64,000 nt of DNA from Verrucomicrobiota bacterium. Lineage in GTDB: Bacteria > Verrucomicrobiota > Verrucomicrobiia > Limisphaerales > UBA11320. Shown piece by piece: positions 22,601-28,559 of the stretch (positions are counted from its first letter, which is position 1; the number at the start of each line of letters is the position of its first letter). Where the stretch lies: positions 26,741 to 90,740 of the forward strand of contig JACQFQ010000028.1 of assembly GCA_016199985.1 (NCBI GenBank). The letters run 5' to 3'. The notes below the pieces were generated by a model that saw nothing but the letters and a program-made list of their open reading frames with translations, did no database searches and had not been told where the DNA came from. The position numbers and the translations under genes are program-made.

Positions 22601-22649
22601 CGAGCCGGGGCATGAGAGTCGAAAAAAAGCGTTTCATGGCGGGCTTCAT
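10695..22649 (-). CDS. Giant 3984-residue LamG/PA14/HAF surface protein with Tc-toxin-A-like C-terminus
   Basis: Signal peptide at residues 1-36. Then, by approximate residue: LamG-like lectin fold 33-186; PA14 273-396 (YVFYLTSDDGSSLTIDG); a carboxypeptidase-regulatory-like stretch ~460-510 (TTTTDANGNYVFRGL); cadherin-like 510-613; LamG 606-783; PA14 836-986; cadherin-like segments 1000-1193; HAF-type repeats 1190-1530 (SVAYGINAGNIVVGF, AYSINNDGLIVGVS); LamG 1711-1868 and 2473-2616; an EF-hand loop near 3030 (DINKDGFIDEKD). From ~3410 a long helical, coiled-coil-like stretch is interrupted by a hydrophobic segment at 3478-3511 (AVVGAVGTTAVMSIPTVVGL) and resumes at 3520-3606. Next come an aromatic-rich helix (YRAQFDLTAMYVYLAAKAY, ~3640) and a C-terminal beta-rich part (~3760-3984) ending VSDIKLFFQTYAYSGN. 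This last order recalls the channel and TcB-binding end of Tc toxin A subunits. The start codon overlaps the stop of the upstream gene (TAATG). Confidence 0.8.
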   Translation of the reverse strand: MKPAMKRFFSTLMPRLGLCLAGVLAALALAAPSIARGGVASLNGGQNLFYANIDIPENNTTIEFWFRTSAPNCGMFTAYGVGGGYDRTIYLSGGNVYARLWSNQIINSSQQNFSDGVWHHLAYVYGTSIGGQALYVDGVVVASGNKTTSDFNGQNSIYFGYSFDGSAVSFSGQMDDLRIWNFVKSQGQVRAGAMARPSVNDGNLLAYWDFDSPSPSQPDLSPAGGSPGLGAYYGASNAGTGDPYGDVTGTILGANGLPADGVTVTLNAPNIGTVDSIPVATSPAFEANISSIAFGNTGGGVFSSVWGGSPGDRVAAVFEGTFKVDVTGAYVFYLTSDDGSSLTIDGNRVVNNDGLHAFNEISAIVNLGAGNHSFRVKFFENYGAAGVDLDWAMISGTVDRDTPFGNHTFGYGFGRGPFTSQFSISQSFFWGFGTITDTRSFGLVGSINSRFYTIPDTYTTTTDANGNYVFRGLNGLLGAHTITPARSTYGFNPGSRSFTPPAVADFTVSSSPPVISAVGNQSTPEDTSIDVVFSVSDLQTDPANLSVTATSSDQTVVSNDGITITGGASRVARIAPIPERYGFTTITLTVSDGSATATSTFVLEVKSVNDTPIAAFTKAAAFDGVDGYAVTGAVGLDNGSPSHTIQAWVYPMSLPTDRAWILHVGSTGNGHHWLLNKDGTLQFGPSGQAAAQVSGVALPIGRWTHLAATWDSATTTYTLYMNAQKVGQVITASAHFDFSSAPLYLASSPNGKESKFQGMIDDLQIWDGALDGDTVLAGMFQPPSLFKSQTTAIKLVAYFNFEEGHGLTYYDQSAYRGRANAAIFGHAFFGDRPIFGQTGLAAEYYNNADLTALRVAHVDSTVNFDVGFSPIDPLVNADGFSARWRGSFLTPPIAGTYEISTVSDDGVRLYLDGRLAIDNWTSHGATPNATTLDLLANQKVDLRLEWYEGGGPGIIQLMWKPPGVASSSIIPTAQLSPFPADASTNSAFGLYLVNEETPTPIFLPGFDVEYELGQVVGSPPTFQIVTPPAHGTLNALTGSWIDPLKNPVIYTPAVNFNGPDSFTYRITDASVPPLSSLLATIQLQVQALNDDPTNSPLANLVIEEGTSASFTMTVGDAETPAGALDVVAISSEPKLIPVSNIVFEGAGTATRTVTITPAPGQVGTATIELTVKDDARGQSQNTFRVRVDPKPAYALIDLGDLGDLNKSFGFGVNDELWAVGAAQTQPGDSQALLYRGLTGTGLAEDIDPGSKNSVAYGINAGNIVVGFIRPSAAGLREAFQWENGTLSSLASKVTGNDSVALGINKYGDVVGSQMLQGNRRPFVLSGINFTNLGLLPTFIAGEARSVNDTLSAVGYLTNASGIKAAVLWNASTQNLGTLTALGHTSAEAYSINNDGLIVGVSALSSKPLSPTRAFRYQNGVMSDLGLLLGGTYSAGYAINDFGQIAGEADRSTLRRAILHTAGKMRDLNDLIYDSRSLVFASSGWSLETARAINRGGTIVGTGKRSGRERAFMAVPAWVIGKQIARPEGAVERKPEIEILSAGVTDTAENAFLWSDFEKKLYPIRPVNARLKWFTSFQDTSGTGTNIVVNLDRIIVPGVSVWPKDPIIHVAGAPVEVEPQGVSGFSFAFQNIIYETTGGSAQVDLTTKTFNCLNVGYSVINYLENQGASPNPILQRPHLDVVRTVTWDNPQFLRSLSATIGSKLADHHANPSDFGLLFGGSDSAVVKTIAGMDPAAGAFSVEAWVRIDAPPVKRQGILSLGDNATLSQFWVATVSSNRPETHAQLRLGRLNTSPFITTVEIPLYTWVHIATTWDPSAGTMKAFLNGLPAGLATAGGFNRGKSRLVMGAPAVAGESGLIGALDEVRTWNRALAESEVALNAKAAPPANSPGLIGWYRFEGPDNVAVDSAPAGGLSGLDTITGARVGLDGDPGHQDYNKKTGFVFFERAFYDGAGPDRAYSRATRTGVIIPVNREPNGDNTVSNDLVVVWYRLNPIGVAWASKPARYQLSWPADDAVSKIVIASGKGTSALPPTYKSPRVYNQPDSTLAGYNPNEEHALIAPSADGVGDAMFALRNDLNAVLPVEASKPYALLKYKDAATDEWSIQVYKVLAEDATYKFQYTGTAGTEIQPPYPLTLLGVCADSTGVAGPWWEDYKGRLYARAAGVNGNPTDVVIRWFYPLQPGFFYDFDFNGDNKVDATVGDCVAWLDHHPAAELVGLNSGAGTPGVPVNVTYRIVWPEAPILQIGESLLDPKPGGLPGVRNMAAAKIIYDDLTPGWNPLIDTNAPTSTLAHLYDPLSTRVYKLTGTDKIPDTIRRSNRSGKEFFDDLPPTLYPRLTYDPISKWILFSGLLDTTSFAGEPLLMPNVLSSRERDVIKGLSDSATWKGMIDKLYEITRNPNRVDLLPADQNPDASTDSTVGNPTPGLRLGLIKVGDRIVPESFGGGPKALTAGLSTVPPATEQPLFALSLDGSQAYADLTPGIVIGPVFTQEAWLYPKPTASASNLIFGVAGNVAAALRPPSLYLYQGNRLLGGFGDGKVWRSFSTPAVITPNAWNHVAVTFDGSIYKVFVNAVMVYSTAAFDGLTPATTPLTRIGGAESFFQGKIEEVRFWSIARTVSSLNHLKRLRLDGYEDGLLANWRFDEGSGSTAFDNAAHTNKYNLTLRGTAAYVASDAPTGIPPRYLTIAENDDSRLGLKINLHIIRIEDGPFRGDLKPIYPSSVFDERLTMRHSSDFGGDAGQVTFEWYYKPDGDTFDPKVLPEVGADGSINAPNGWIFYSNMNPKSGLGVNDITLGDGGESGLLTLGDNWFLCRYRGYNVRGDTNWSGWVGGPDGTPDSPRPLLAEGFIKRVIRGLNPFDARVKDFHSAPSSTIVSMISQAGQRYEGDIAFNPAADAINNVGLIEAYTTVLNVGKKLSIEGSPPVNFNPANNALLLAVSRIADFYMLLGNEAYADAQDPTIGFGTTGGAYGSAAPAIFTFQNQLDSPLEEELVLLRGRDDSSAGVAARPVYNRLYWNFTLGDGEVAYQQNYNISDINKDGFIDEKDARVMFPQGHGDAWGHYLTALTTYYGLLRHPNFTWVPRPESVLVAGVAVKVDYLDERKFARAASARAKAGREIVDLTYRLNYVEEPAGQWQGYKDTDRDRAWGVDEWARRAGQGAYFDWLIANSILPSVDPNPAHKGIQKIDRTTVRELAEISSGYAAIEQIMDKADKGLNPLGIATGAVPFDIDPSKVAAGLTHFDQIYQRALKTMDNSLTLFNNANAQSQALRKNNDSLESFVTGVNEKERDLKNRMIEVFGYPYAGDIGPGGAYPSGYDGPDIVHYMYVNASALTGTLGLPKTETVAYYRKTQDTSRLDDNYYVNFDPEDHAPQNPGTDPDAAFTVTYPTSTGDYLFEAKTEWGQRRAPGKLQISLQDLLRAEAKLKGAVAKYETHIGLINDTVDLLEAQDNLNSDKIGIKTGELAALTTMTAVQIGLKATSVTLKRTSAVVGAVGTTAVMSIPTVVGLASDVASAARGIINGTVSGFRQALETTADTLDVVEYSTKELKETVKLSFALALEVETQKFDTLQRVKTLEQLIRQEVALRLEALELKEALNQALGNYLAALAQGVRIIDERVGYRKLVAAQITDYRYQDMAFRIFQNDALQKYRAQFDLTAMYVYLAAKAYDYETCLLGTDAGSGNNFLTDIVRHRNLGQVIGGIPVSGGVGLADPLARLGQNFEVYRSQLGFLTPETETGRFSLRNELFRMKPSSSNDPASTVSWHGKLKDLIVPDLWQMPEFRKYCRPFAPESAGKQPGIVIRFPTSIMFGQNFFLWPLSGGDSAYDPSRFATKVRSAGVWFTGYDGNGLSITPRVYLFPAGQDMMRSPSANNLETREFTIVDQKLPVPFPIGTREMGDPSWIPLQDSLSETFADIRRFSMFRAYHDAGSFTEAQAITDTRLIGRSVWNTDWILIIPGGSLLANPDQGLDQFIKSVSDIKLFFQTYAYSGN

Positions 22650-24541
22650 TACGGGTTCAGTTTCGAGATTTCACTCACACGACGGATGCGGAAGGTTCCC
22701 TGAGCGGTGATGGGAACCCGATGGAGGCCAGTCACCACTTCGCGATAAACCCCCGCCAGCTCCGCGTAGCCGTAGTCGGCGGCGGGACTTCCTCCCGGGT
22801 CGACGGCGGCGAACTCCAGGACGAAATCTCGTTTGATCTCGAAGGCCTCCTGCTTGTAGTCGTCGAACCGATCGTTGAGGTTGTCGTGGTCGGGGTGAAA
22901 CTTGTGCTTGTACGGATTGGTCCTGGCGTCGGGCGAAAGCGTGATGCTCCCGCTGACGTTTGTGCCGCCTTTGAACACTCCCTTCAGCGGCAGAAAATTA
23001 TCCACGTTGTTGCTGCCGCCCAACGGCGGAAAATCAAAGCCAATCGCGCTGAAGCGTCTTCCGGCGAGACTGTCGTTCTTGAAGGAGGCGCCTTGAAAGT
23101 CGCGGAACCTGGCCTCGTCCGTCACAAGCACCGGTTGGCCCCGCTCGAGGACGATGCTGTTCCCCTTGGCGTCCGTCCCGCGCTTGCCCACTTTCCAGAG
23201 CTGCACCACTTCCTTCAACAGGCGGGGCGTGCCGTCCTGGTCCACATGGATCAGCACCCTCAGGCTGAAGCTCGACGACTGCGTGGGCGTGGGATTCGTG
23301 TTGATTCCGGTTCGCGTGATCTCCAGCGGGACCGGAGGATCACCCGGGTTTAGGCCCGGCCCAAACCGGTTCGTGACGAGGTTTCCCGAGTGCGGCTCGC
23401 TCACGCCGTTGACCGTTATCGTGCCCAGCCAAAGCCCGGCATAGCTGGTCTTCGCGGCGGGCGCGTCGCCCAGCTCCCCAACCCCGGCCGTGGCGACGCC
23501 CGAGGCAATGGGCGTGCGTTGGATATGCACAGGGATGAGGAAACGGATGCCCTGGTTGTCCCGAATCTCAAGCACGCTGTCATAGCTTGTGCCGGTCATC
23601 ACCTGACGACGGCCGCCCAGTTCCACAGTCGTGGCAGCCAGCGGATCGAGAGGAACGGAAAGCAACGCGGGAAGCGCGGTCCAGACCACGCCTTTGATGG
23701 GATCCAGCCTGCTCGTGGCCAAAGGAGTAATTGGAGGAGGGGCGAGTTCGCCGATCGTGGCGCCGACTCCGTTGTTCCGGAGATTCCTGAGCCGCAAATC
23801 ATACGCGTCGCCCACCAGCCCATAATCCAGATCCGAACCGCCCAGGCTGGGGGCGAATTCGAACGGGGCCATGTATTTCGATCCTCCCTTGGAGTAAACC
23901 CAGTAGCATACTCCGGCTTGCATCAGGTCGCCCGGGGCGACCAGTTGCCACGCCCCTGAGGCGTTGAGGCGATAGATGGGCTGCAGCTGGGACGTGGCCG
24001 AGTTGTAGTGGGCGGAGGAGTTGCGAAAGAAATCCAGGAAGCTGATTCCCACCCCGGCGTCCACAGGAAACCCACGAAGGTTGAAGGAGTCGGGGACCCA
24101 GTCGGCAGGACGGAATTCGGGGGAACCGGTCAGGACCACCGTCGCCGGGGCCGAGACACGGATCAGATAGGCGCGCTGCCCCGGGATGGCGAAGAGGCTG
24201 TTGGCGACCGACTCGGGCCGGTTCGTGGGCGCGTAGCTCAGCCACTGGTTGCGGTTCCAGATCGGCTCGTCCGCGTTTTGGATGAAATCCACGGCCGCCA
24301 CGCGCTTCTGGTAGGTCCAAACGCTTTCCAGCGGGACGCCGGCGAAGACAACGGCGGGAGATTTGTCAACGGGGGTCACGTCAATCCACACCGCGTTCCA
24401 TCCCGCGTGGAGGCTGAGTGTTTGCTGCACGAGGCTCGATGCCGATACCCCGCCTAGGGAGGCCAGCAGCAGGGACGCAAACACGAGGAACGACGCCCAA
24501 CGGCGCAGTGCCAACCGGATCAGTTGTGGCTTAGGTGTCAT
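22649..24541 (-). CDS. Secreted hypothetical protein of the giant surface-protein operon
   Basis: A 630-residue exported protein with a signal sequence (FLVFASLLLASLGGVSASS). I do not recognise a named family. It begins with a short beta-rich module (LSLHAGWNAVWIDVTP) containing an RAYLIRVSAPATVVLTGSP strand pair, followed by several all-beta stretches and a C-terminal region rich in Asp, His and Lys (NPYKHKFHPDHDNLNDRFDD). It overlaps the foldase gene by 4 bp (ATGA) and the giant protein gene by 1 bp (TAATG), so the three are almost certainly one transcript and translationally coupled. This placement suggests it is a partner of the giant protein, for example in assembly or anchoring; that is inference from position only. 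Confidence 0.7.
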   Translation of the reverse strand: MTPKPQLIRLALRRWASFLVFASLLLASLGGVSASSLVQQTLSLHAGWNAVWIDVTPVDKSPAVVFAGVPLESVWTYQKRVAAVDFIQNADEPIWNRNQWLSYAPTNRPESVANSLFAIPGQRAYLIRVSAPATVVLTGSPEFRPADWVPDSFNLRGFPVDAGVGISFLDFFRNSSAHYNSATSQLQPIYRLNASGAWQLVAPGDLMQAGVCYWVYSKGGSKYMAPFEFAPSLGGSDLDYGLVGDAYDLRLRNLRNNGVGATIGELAPPPITPLATSRLDPIKGVVWTALPALLSVPLDPLAATTVELGGRRQVMTGTSYDSVLEIRDNQGIRFLIPVHIQRTPIASGVATAGVGELGDAPAAKTSYAGLWLGTITVNGVSEPHSGNLVTNRFGPGLNPGDPPVPLEITRTGINTNPTPTQSSSFSLRVLIHVDQDGTPRLLKEVVQLWKVGKRGTDAKGNSIVLERGQPVLVTDEARFRDFQGASFKNDSLAGRRFSAIGFDFPPLGGSNNVDNFLPLKGVFKGGTNVSGSITLSPDARTNPYKHKFHPDHDNLNDRFDDYKQEAFEIKRDFVLEFAAVDPGGSPAADYGYAELAGVYREVVTGLHRVPITAQGTFRIRRVSEISKLNP

Positions 24542-25524
24542 GGGTCTTTGGGTTGAGAAATGGAGACGGTGGGCAGTCCAGGTCCCGGCGGCGGCCGCGT
24601 CGGCTCGCCCGCGGGCAGCGTCGCGCTGCGCAGAACGGATTCGTTGACGCGGACCTCGACCCCCTCGACGAGCCGCGCCAAGCGGGCTTTTTGAAGGTCG
24701 TCCGTCTTCTTGCGGACAATCTGGTAGCGCAAGCCCTCCGCGACCTCGGCCAGGGGACGGGAGGCGGCGGGTTTGCGCGCGATGAGGCGGATGATGTAGG
24801 CGCCGTTCGAGGTCGTCGTCAGAGGCGCAAGCTCACCAGGCTCCTTCAGCCGCGCGATAGCCGCATGCACGGCCGGGTCGAACCGGGAGGAACCCGCCTG
24901 GGGCATCCATCCGCTCTGTCCGCCCTGATAGCGCGTGGACGGATCCTCGGAGTGGCTCTGAGCGAGAGCGGCGAACTGCTCCGCGGTCGCGCCCTTGGCC
25001 TGCTCCCAGAGCTCCGTTGCTTTCCGTTCCGCCTCCGCTCTCTTCTCAGGGGTGGCCTTGGGAGAGCGGCGGAGATGGATGAGCGACACGCTCACCATGG
25101 CGGGGACCGTGAAGCGCTCCAGGTTTGCGGCATAAGCGGCCTCCAACTCCGCGTCTGTGGCGGATACGTTGGCGGCGGAAAGGGAACTCTCACGGTAGCG
25201 GGAAATGATCAGCTGCCTCACAGCGGAAGCCACGGCGGGATCCTCGTGGAATTTCGCGGCGCGGGCGGCCTGATAGAGGGACTCCTCCTCTATCATCTGC
25301 TCCAGGATCTGGCGCTGCTGCTTCGGGTCCCGGGCTTGCTTGACCGCGAGAACGGATTCGAAATCTTTACGGCCGATGGGATGGCCGGCCACGGTGGCGG
25401 CGACATCAGACCCCAACTCGACAGCCTTTTTCTCCGGACGGCAACCGGTGGAGAGACCGAAGGACAGCGCGGTCAGGAGAAGAAAAACAGCATGTGGAAG
25501 CCGGCTGGCAGAGCGGTAAATCAC
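24538..25524 (-). CDS. PpiC/SurA-type peptidyl-prolyl isomerase lipoprotein
   Basis: About 328 residues from a GTG at 25524. The start gives a compact signal (LPHAVFLLLTALSFGLSTGC) ending in a lipobox-like LSTGC, slightly off consensus at -3, so an outer-surface lipoprotein is likely. The frame is open upstream to 25632 but this would place a long polar stretch before the signal. An N-terminal SurA-like helical domain is followed by a parvulin domain at about residues 150-255: VSVSLIHLRRS, FAALAQSHSEDPST, QGGQSGWMP and APLTTTSNGAYIIRLIA are the standard PpiC signatures. It probably folds exported proteins. Its 4-bp overlap with the next of four secreted-protein genes suggests it is dedicated to them. 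Confidence 0.85.
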   Translation of the reverse strand: MIYRSASRLPHAVFLLLTALSFGLSTGCRPEKKAVELGSDVAATVAGHPIGRKDFESVLAVKQARDPKQQRQILEQMIEEESLYQAARAAKFHEDPAVASAVRQLIISRYRESSLSAANVSATDAELEAAYAANLERFTVPAMVSVSLIHLRRSPKATPEKRAEAERKATELWEQAKGATAEQFAALAQSHSEDPSTRYQGGQSGWMPQAGSSRFDPAVHAAIARLKEPGELAPLTTTSNGAYIIRLIARKPAASRPLAEVAEGLRYQIVRKKTDDLQKARLARLVEGVEVRVNESVLRSATLPAGEPTRPPPGPGLPTVSISQPKDP

Positions 25525-25625
25525 AGGTTTTCTTGAGTCCTCGCTTGCTGTACCGCGATCCAGATCTCCAGGAAAGCGAACCTGACTAGCCTCACAAAGT
25601 AGCCCGACCATACCGAAACGCATTG

Positions 25626-25654
25626 AGTACAAGGTTGTCTTCTTGAGCGATCAA
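25626..25654 (-). promoter_or_regulatory. Weak candidate promoter of the secreted-protein operon
   Basis: On the reverse strand TTGATC (25654-25649), a 17-nt spacer and TGTACT (25631-25626), each four of six matches to the sigma70 consensus. It would start transcription about 95 nt before the GTG of the foldase gene. Confidence 0.25.
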
Positions 25655-26120
25655 GACTTGAGTCGCACACAGCTGATTTAGGACTCGGTAACTTTGAGGA
25701 CTAGGGCGTGCCGATGCAAGGAACAATTTGTTTCGAAAAGGTGAAAACTCGAGCCGCGATGGAACAACTTAGAAGAAGACCGGCGGTTCGACGGAGCGAT
25801 CGCGCGAGGCCACCCCGGGCGCCCACGCGTTCGCGATCCCAGGGACATTCACCCTCCGCGCGATGGAACTGCTCTCATTCAGTCTCTGCTCCCTGGGTTT
25901 GAGAACGATCCTTTGTGTCCTTCGGGGTTCAACTTTCCGTCCCAACAGGCGGACTGGACCCGATTCAACGATTGCGCGGGAGAAAGCCCTTCTGATAGGT
26001 ATCGCTGTGAGGGCGGCAAGGCCGCGCCGCGGATTCCGCCCTCTCTCGCCTTCGAGATGACCTGGTCGCAAGTGAAATCCGGGGCCAGGGAATAATGCAG
26101 GCAGTGGGTGTTATTGGTGC
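25655..26120. other. Intergenic region without a gene
   Basis: No convincing coding frame. The text around 25910-25935 (CCTTTGTGTCCTTCGGGG) resembles the short low-complexity intergenic repeats seen again at 38.7-39.05 kb. AATAAT at 26091-26096 is a plausible -10 box for the tRNA gene that begins at 26121. Confidence 0.4.
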
Positions 26121-26208
26121 GCCAGTGTGGCGAAATGGCAGACGCACGGGACTTAAAATCCCGGGGCCTTAAACAGCCGTGTGGGTTCGAGTCCCGCCAC
26201 TGGCACCA
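26121..26208 (+). tRNA. tRNA-Leu (anticodon UAA)
   Basis: Acceptor arms GCCAGTG (26121-26127) and CACTGGC (26198-26204) pair perfectly, followed by the discriminator A and an encoded CCA (26206-26208). The anticodon stem CGGGA/TCCCG encloses the loop CTTAAAA, giving anticodon TAA at 26154-26156. The long variable arm and the T arm GTGGG-TTCGAGT-CCCGC fit a class II leucine tRNA. It reads UUA. Confidence 0.95.
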
Positions 26209-26438
26209 ATGCCGCGACCGCGGCTTCTCCTTTTCCATGCGAGCAGGATTCTGACATGCCTTCGCCAGCGGTGATTCATCCAGAGTTCCGAGACATGGGA
26301 ACGCTTGCGGGCCGCTGACGCGCGCAGGCCCAGGCCTCTGGCCCCGATGAGCGACCCGCCGCTCCGCGTCCGAAACAGCCTCGCTTCCCCCCTGACTCGC
26401 GCGCTAGCTTTCGCGAGGTCCCGTCCCGGAACTTGCGA

Positions 26439-27818
26439 ATGAAAACTCGAGTGCAGAGAAGATTGGTGACCCTGGTCCTCGCGATCGTCGCCGCGGCCAT
26501 TGGCATCGCCCTCCTCACGCTCAAGTCGCAATGGAGGGCGGGCGAGCTGCGCGGACAGCTGAACCAGGTCGACTCGGAAAGCTTCCGCATCGCCGACCAG
26601 TTCGGCGGATTGCTGCGCGGGTTGAACGACACGCTCTACCACTATGGACGCTCCCACGTGTCCCCCGACCTCGAGGCTTTCGAAAAAACCAGCCAAGCCC
26701 TGAACGTGTGGATCGACGAGCAGAAGCCCAGGCTGCGAACGGAGCGGGAAATCGACGTCATGGAGCGAATCGACGTGAGCTACGACCGCTATCTCAAGGT
26801 CGCCAGGGCCTTGCTCATCCGGCTGCAATCCATTGGAGACGCGAGCGCCACCGTCGACGAATACACCGAGCTCCGCGCCGAAACACAGCGGCTGTTCAGC
26901 CTGGGCCAGGAACTCGCCCGAGCGCATCTGGCCTCGAGGGATCAGGTGCTGACGCGCGCGAACGACGCCATCAACGAGCTGCGCGTTCTCGTCCTCGTTT
27001 CCCTCGCGCTGCTCTGCGTCTTCAGCGCGGCGTTGGGCCTGCTGATCTACCGCGACATGATCGTGCCGCTTCGGGTGAAGCTGGTGGAGAGCGAATCCCT
27101 GCGGGAGCGCCAGGAAAAGCTCGCGTCGCTCGGCGTCCTCGCGGCCGGCGTCGCGCACGAGATCCGCAACCCGCTCACAGCCCTCAAGGCCGCCCTCTTC
27201 ATCGATCAAAAGCGGATCCAAGCCGGAACCCGCGAGGAGGCCAGCGCCAAGCTGATCAACCGGGAAATCCTGCGGCTCGAGCGGATCTTGAACGACTTCC
27301 TCGGGTTCGCCCGTCCCGTGGACTCCAAGCTCGCGCGCGCCACCGCAGACATCCCGCTCAAGGAGGTCCACGCGCTTCTCGCGCCCGAGCTGGCCAAGTC
27401 GGACCTTCGGCTGGTTCTGGGGGAAACACCGCCCATTCCCATTCTCGTCGACGAGGAACAGGTGCGCCAAGTGCTGATCAATCTCGTTCGCAACGCGGCG
27501 GACGCCAGCAAACCCCGCGGCGTCATCACGCTCCGCGCCCGCTCAGGGCGTCGGCTCCTGAAAGCGAAGGATCTCCCCGTGGCCATCCTCGAAGTGGAGG
27601 ACGAAGGGGAAGGAATCTCCCCTGAAGTGCAAAAGCGCCTCTTCGACCCGTTCTTCACCACAAAGAAAACAGGCACGGGGCTCGGCCTTTCGATCGCGGC
27701 GCGCATCGTGGAAAGCCATGGCGGCGTGCTCGAGTATCAGACCGCGCGGGGGCTGGGCACGACTTTCGGGCTCGTGTTGCCGGCCGCCGCCGCGACGGCC
27801 CCGGCTTCCGGCGACTGA
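26439..27818 (+). CDS. Membrane-bound sensor histidine kinase
   Basis: About 459 residues from the ATG at 26439. TM1 lies at roughly residues 9-27 (LVTLVLAIVAAAIGIALLTL), an extracytoplasmic helical sensor region follows, and TM2 at ~182-202 (LVLVSLALLCVFSAALGLLIY). No clear HAMP domain is seen. The HisKA box is GVAHEIRNPLTALK with the phospho-accepting His near residue 238. The HATPase domain has the N box (LINLVRNAADAS, ~345), G1 (VEDEGEGISPE), the F box and G2 (GTGLGLSIAARIVESHGG, ~412). No response regulator gene is nearby, so this is an orphan kinase in this window. A TAGCTT at 26405-26410 is a possible -10 box. The signal sensed cannot be inferred. Confidence 0.9.
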   Translation: MKTRVQRRLVTLVLAIVAAAIGIALLTLKSQWRAGELRGQLNQVDSESFRIADQFGGLLRGLNDTLYHYGRSHVSPDLEAFEKTSQALNVWIDEQKPRLRTEREIDVMERIDVSYDRYLKVARALLIRLQSIGDASATVDEYTELRAETQRLFSLGQELARAHLASRDQVLTRANDAINELRVLVLVSLALLCVFSAALGLLIYRDMIVPLRVKLVESESLRERQEKLASLGVLAAGVAHEIRNPLTALKAALFIDQKRIQAGTREEASAKLINREILRLERILNDFLGFARPVDSKLARATADIPLKEVHALLAPELAKSDLRLVLGETPPIPILVDEEQVRQVLINLVRNAADASKPRGVITLRARSGRRLLKAKDLPVAILEVEDEGEGISPEVQKRLFDPFFTTKKTGTGLGLSIAARIVESHGGVLEYQTARGLGTTFGLVLPAAAATAPASGD

Positions 27819-27827
27819 CGCGAACAG

Positions 27828-28559
27828 TCAAACCCCCCGCGCCAGCGTCCACACACAGACAGCGGCCGCTCCGGATTCGCGCAAGACCCCGGCGCAGGCG
27901 TTGGTGGTCGCGCCTGTGGTGAAAACGTCGTCGACCAGAATCACGCGCTTGGAGGGAATCCTCGATCCCCCCGCCCCTGTGAACGCGGCCCGGACATTCG
28001 CCGCGCGCTCGGCGCGCGTGAGTTTGGTCTGCGTGTCCGTGTGGGCCACTCGACGCAGCAGATCGCCGCGCACCGGCAGCCCCGTGCTCTGGGAGACCAA
28101 GCGCGCCAGGCGCTCGGCCTGGTTGAACTCGCGCTCGCGCAGCTTCGCCGGATGCAGCGGCACCGGAACGACGCAGTCCCAACGCTCCGTCCGCGTCACC
28201 GGAACGACACGGGCCCGCAGAAGCTCGGCGAACAGCGGCTCGAACCAGAAAGCGCGGTTGTATTTGTACTTGTGGATCAACTCGCGCCCCACGCCCTGGG
28301 CGGCGAAAACGGATCGCGCCGATTCGAAATTCAGCTCCATCTCATGGCAGTTCGGGCATTGGAACACCACCGTCACGTCGCCGTGAAAAGGGAGGCCGCA
28401 TCGTTCGCAGAACGGACGCTCCACGGGACGCAACGCGCCGCGGCAGCCGGCGCAGAGATAGCCCTCGCCCGGGGTCGCGTGCGCCTCCTTGCAAATCTGG
28501 CACACCTCCGGAAACACGAGTCCGAGAAGCCCCTCCTTCAACAGCCGCAGCCGATTCAT
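27828..28559 (-). CDS. ComF family phosphoribosyltransferase-like protein
   Basis: A 243-residue ComF/GntX-type protein. Cysteine pairs at the N-terminus (CQIC, CAGC, CERC, CPNC) form the usual zinc ribbons. The C-terminal phosphoribosyltransferase-like domain has VPVPLHPAKLREREFNQAE and the PRPP loop VILVDDVFTTGAT. ComF proteins take part in natural transformation or DNA processing; the exact biochemical role is unsettled. Its ATG at 28559 overlaps the stop of the CPBP protease gene by 4 bp (ATGA), so it is expressed from the same transcript. The same frame runs open far upstream through the neighbouring genes, but only the section after 28559 has protein-like content. Confidence 0.9.
   Translation of the reverse strand: MNRLRLLKEGLLGLVFPEVCQICKEAHATPGEGYLCAGCRGALRPVERPFCERCGLPFHGDVTVVFQCPNCHEMELNFESARSVFAAQGVGRELIHKYKYNRAFWFEPLFAELLRARVVPVTRTERWDCVVPVPLHPAKLREREFNQAERLARLVSQSTGLPVRGDLLRRVAHTDTQTKLTRAERAANVRAAFTGAGGSRIPSKRVILVDDVFTTGATTNACAGVLRESGAAAVCVWTLARGV

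Noticed and set aside
22721..23959. Antisense frames opposite the 630-residue secreted protein
   Set aside because: Overlapping shadow frames lacking any motif; the secreted frame has a signal peptide and coupled neighbours.
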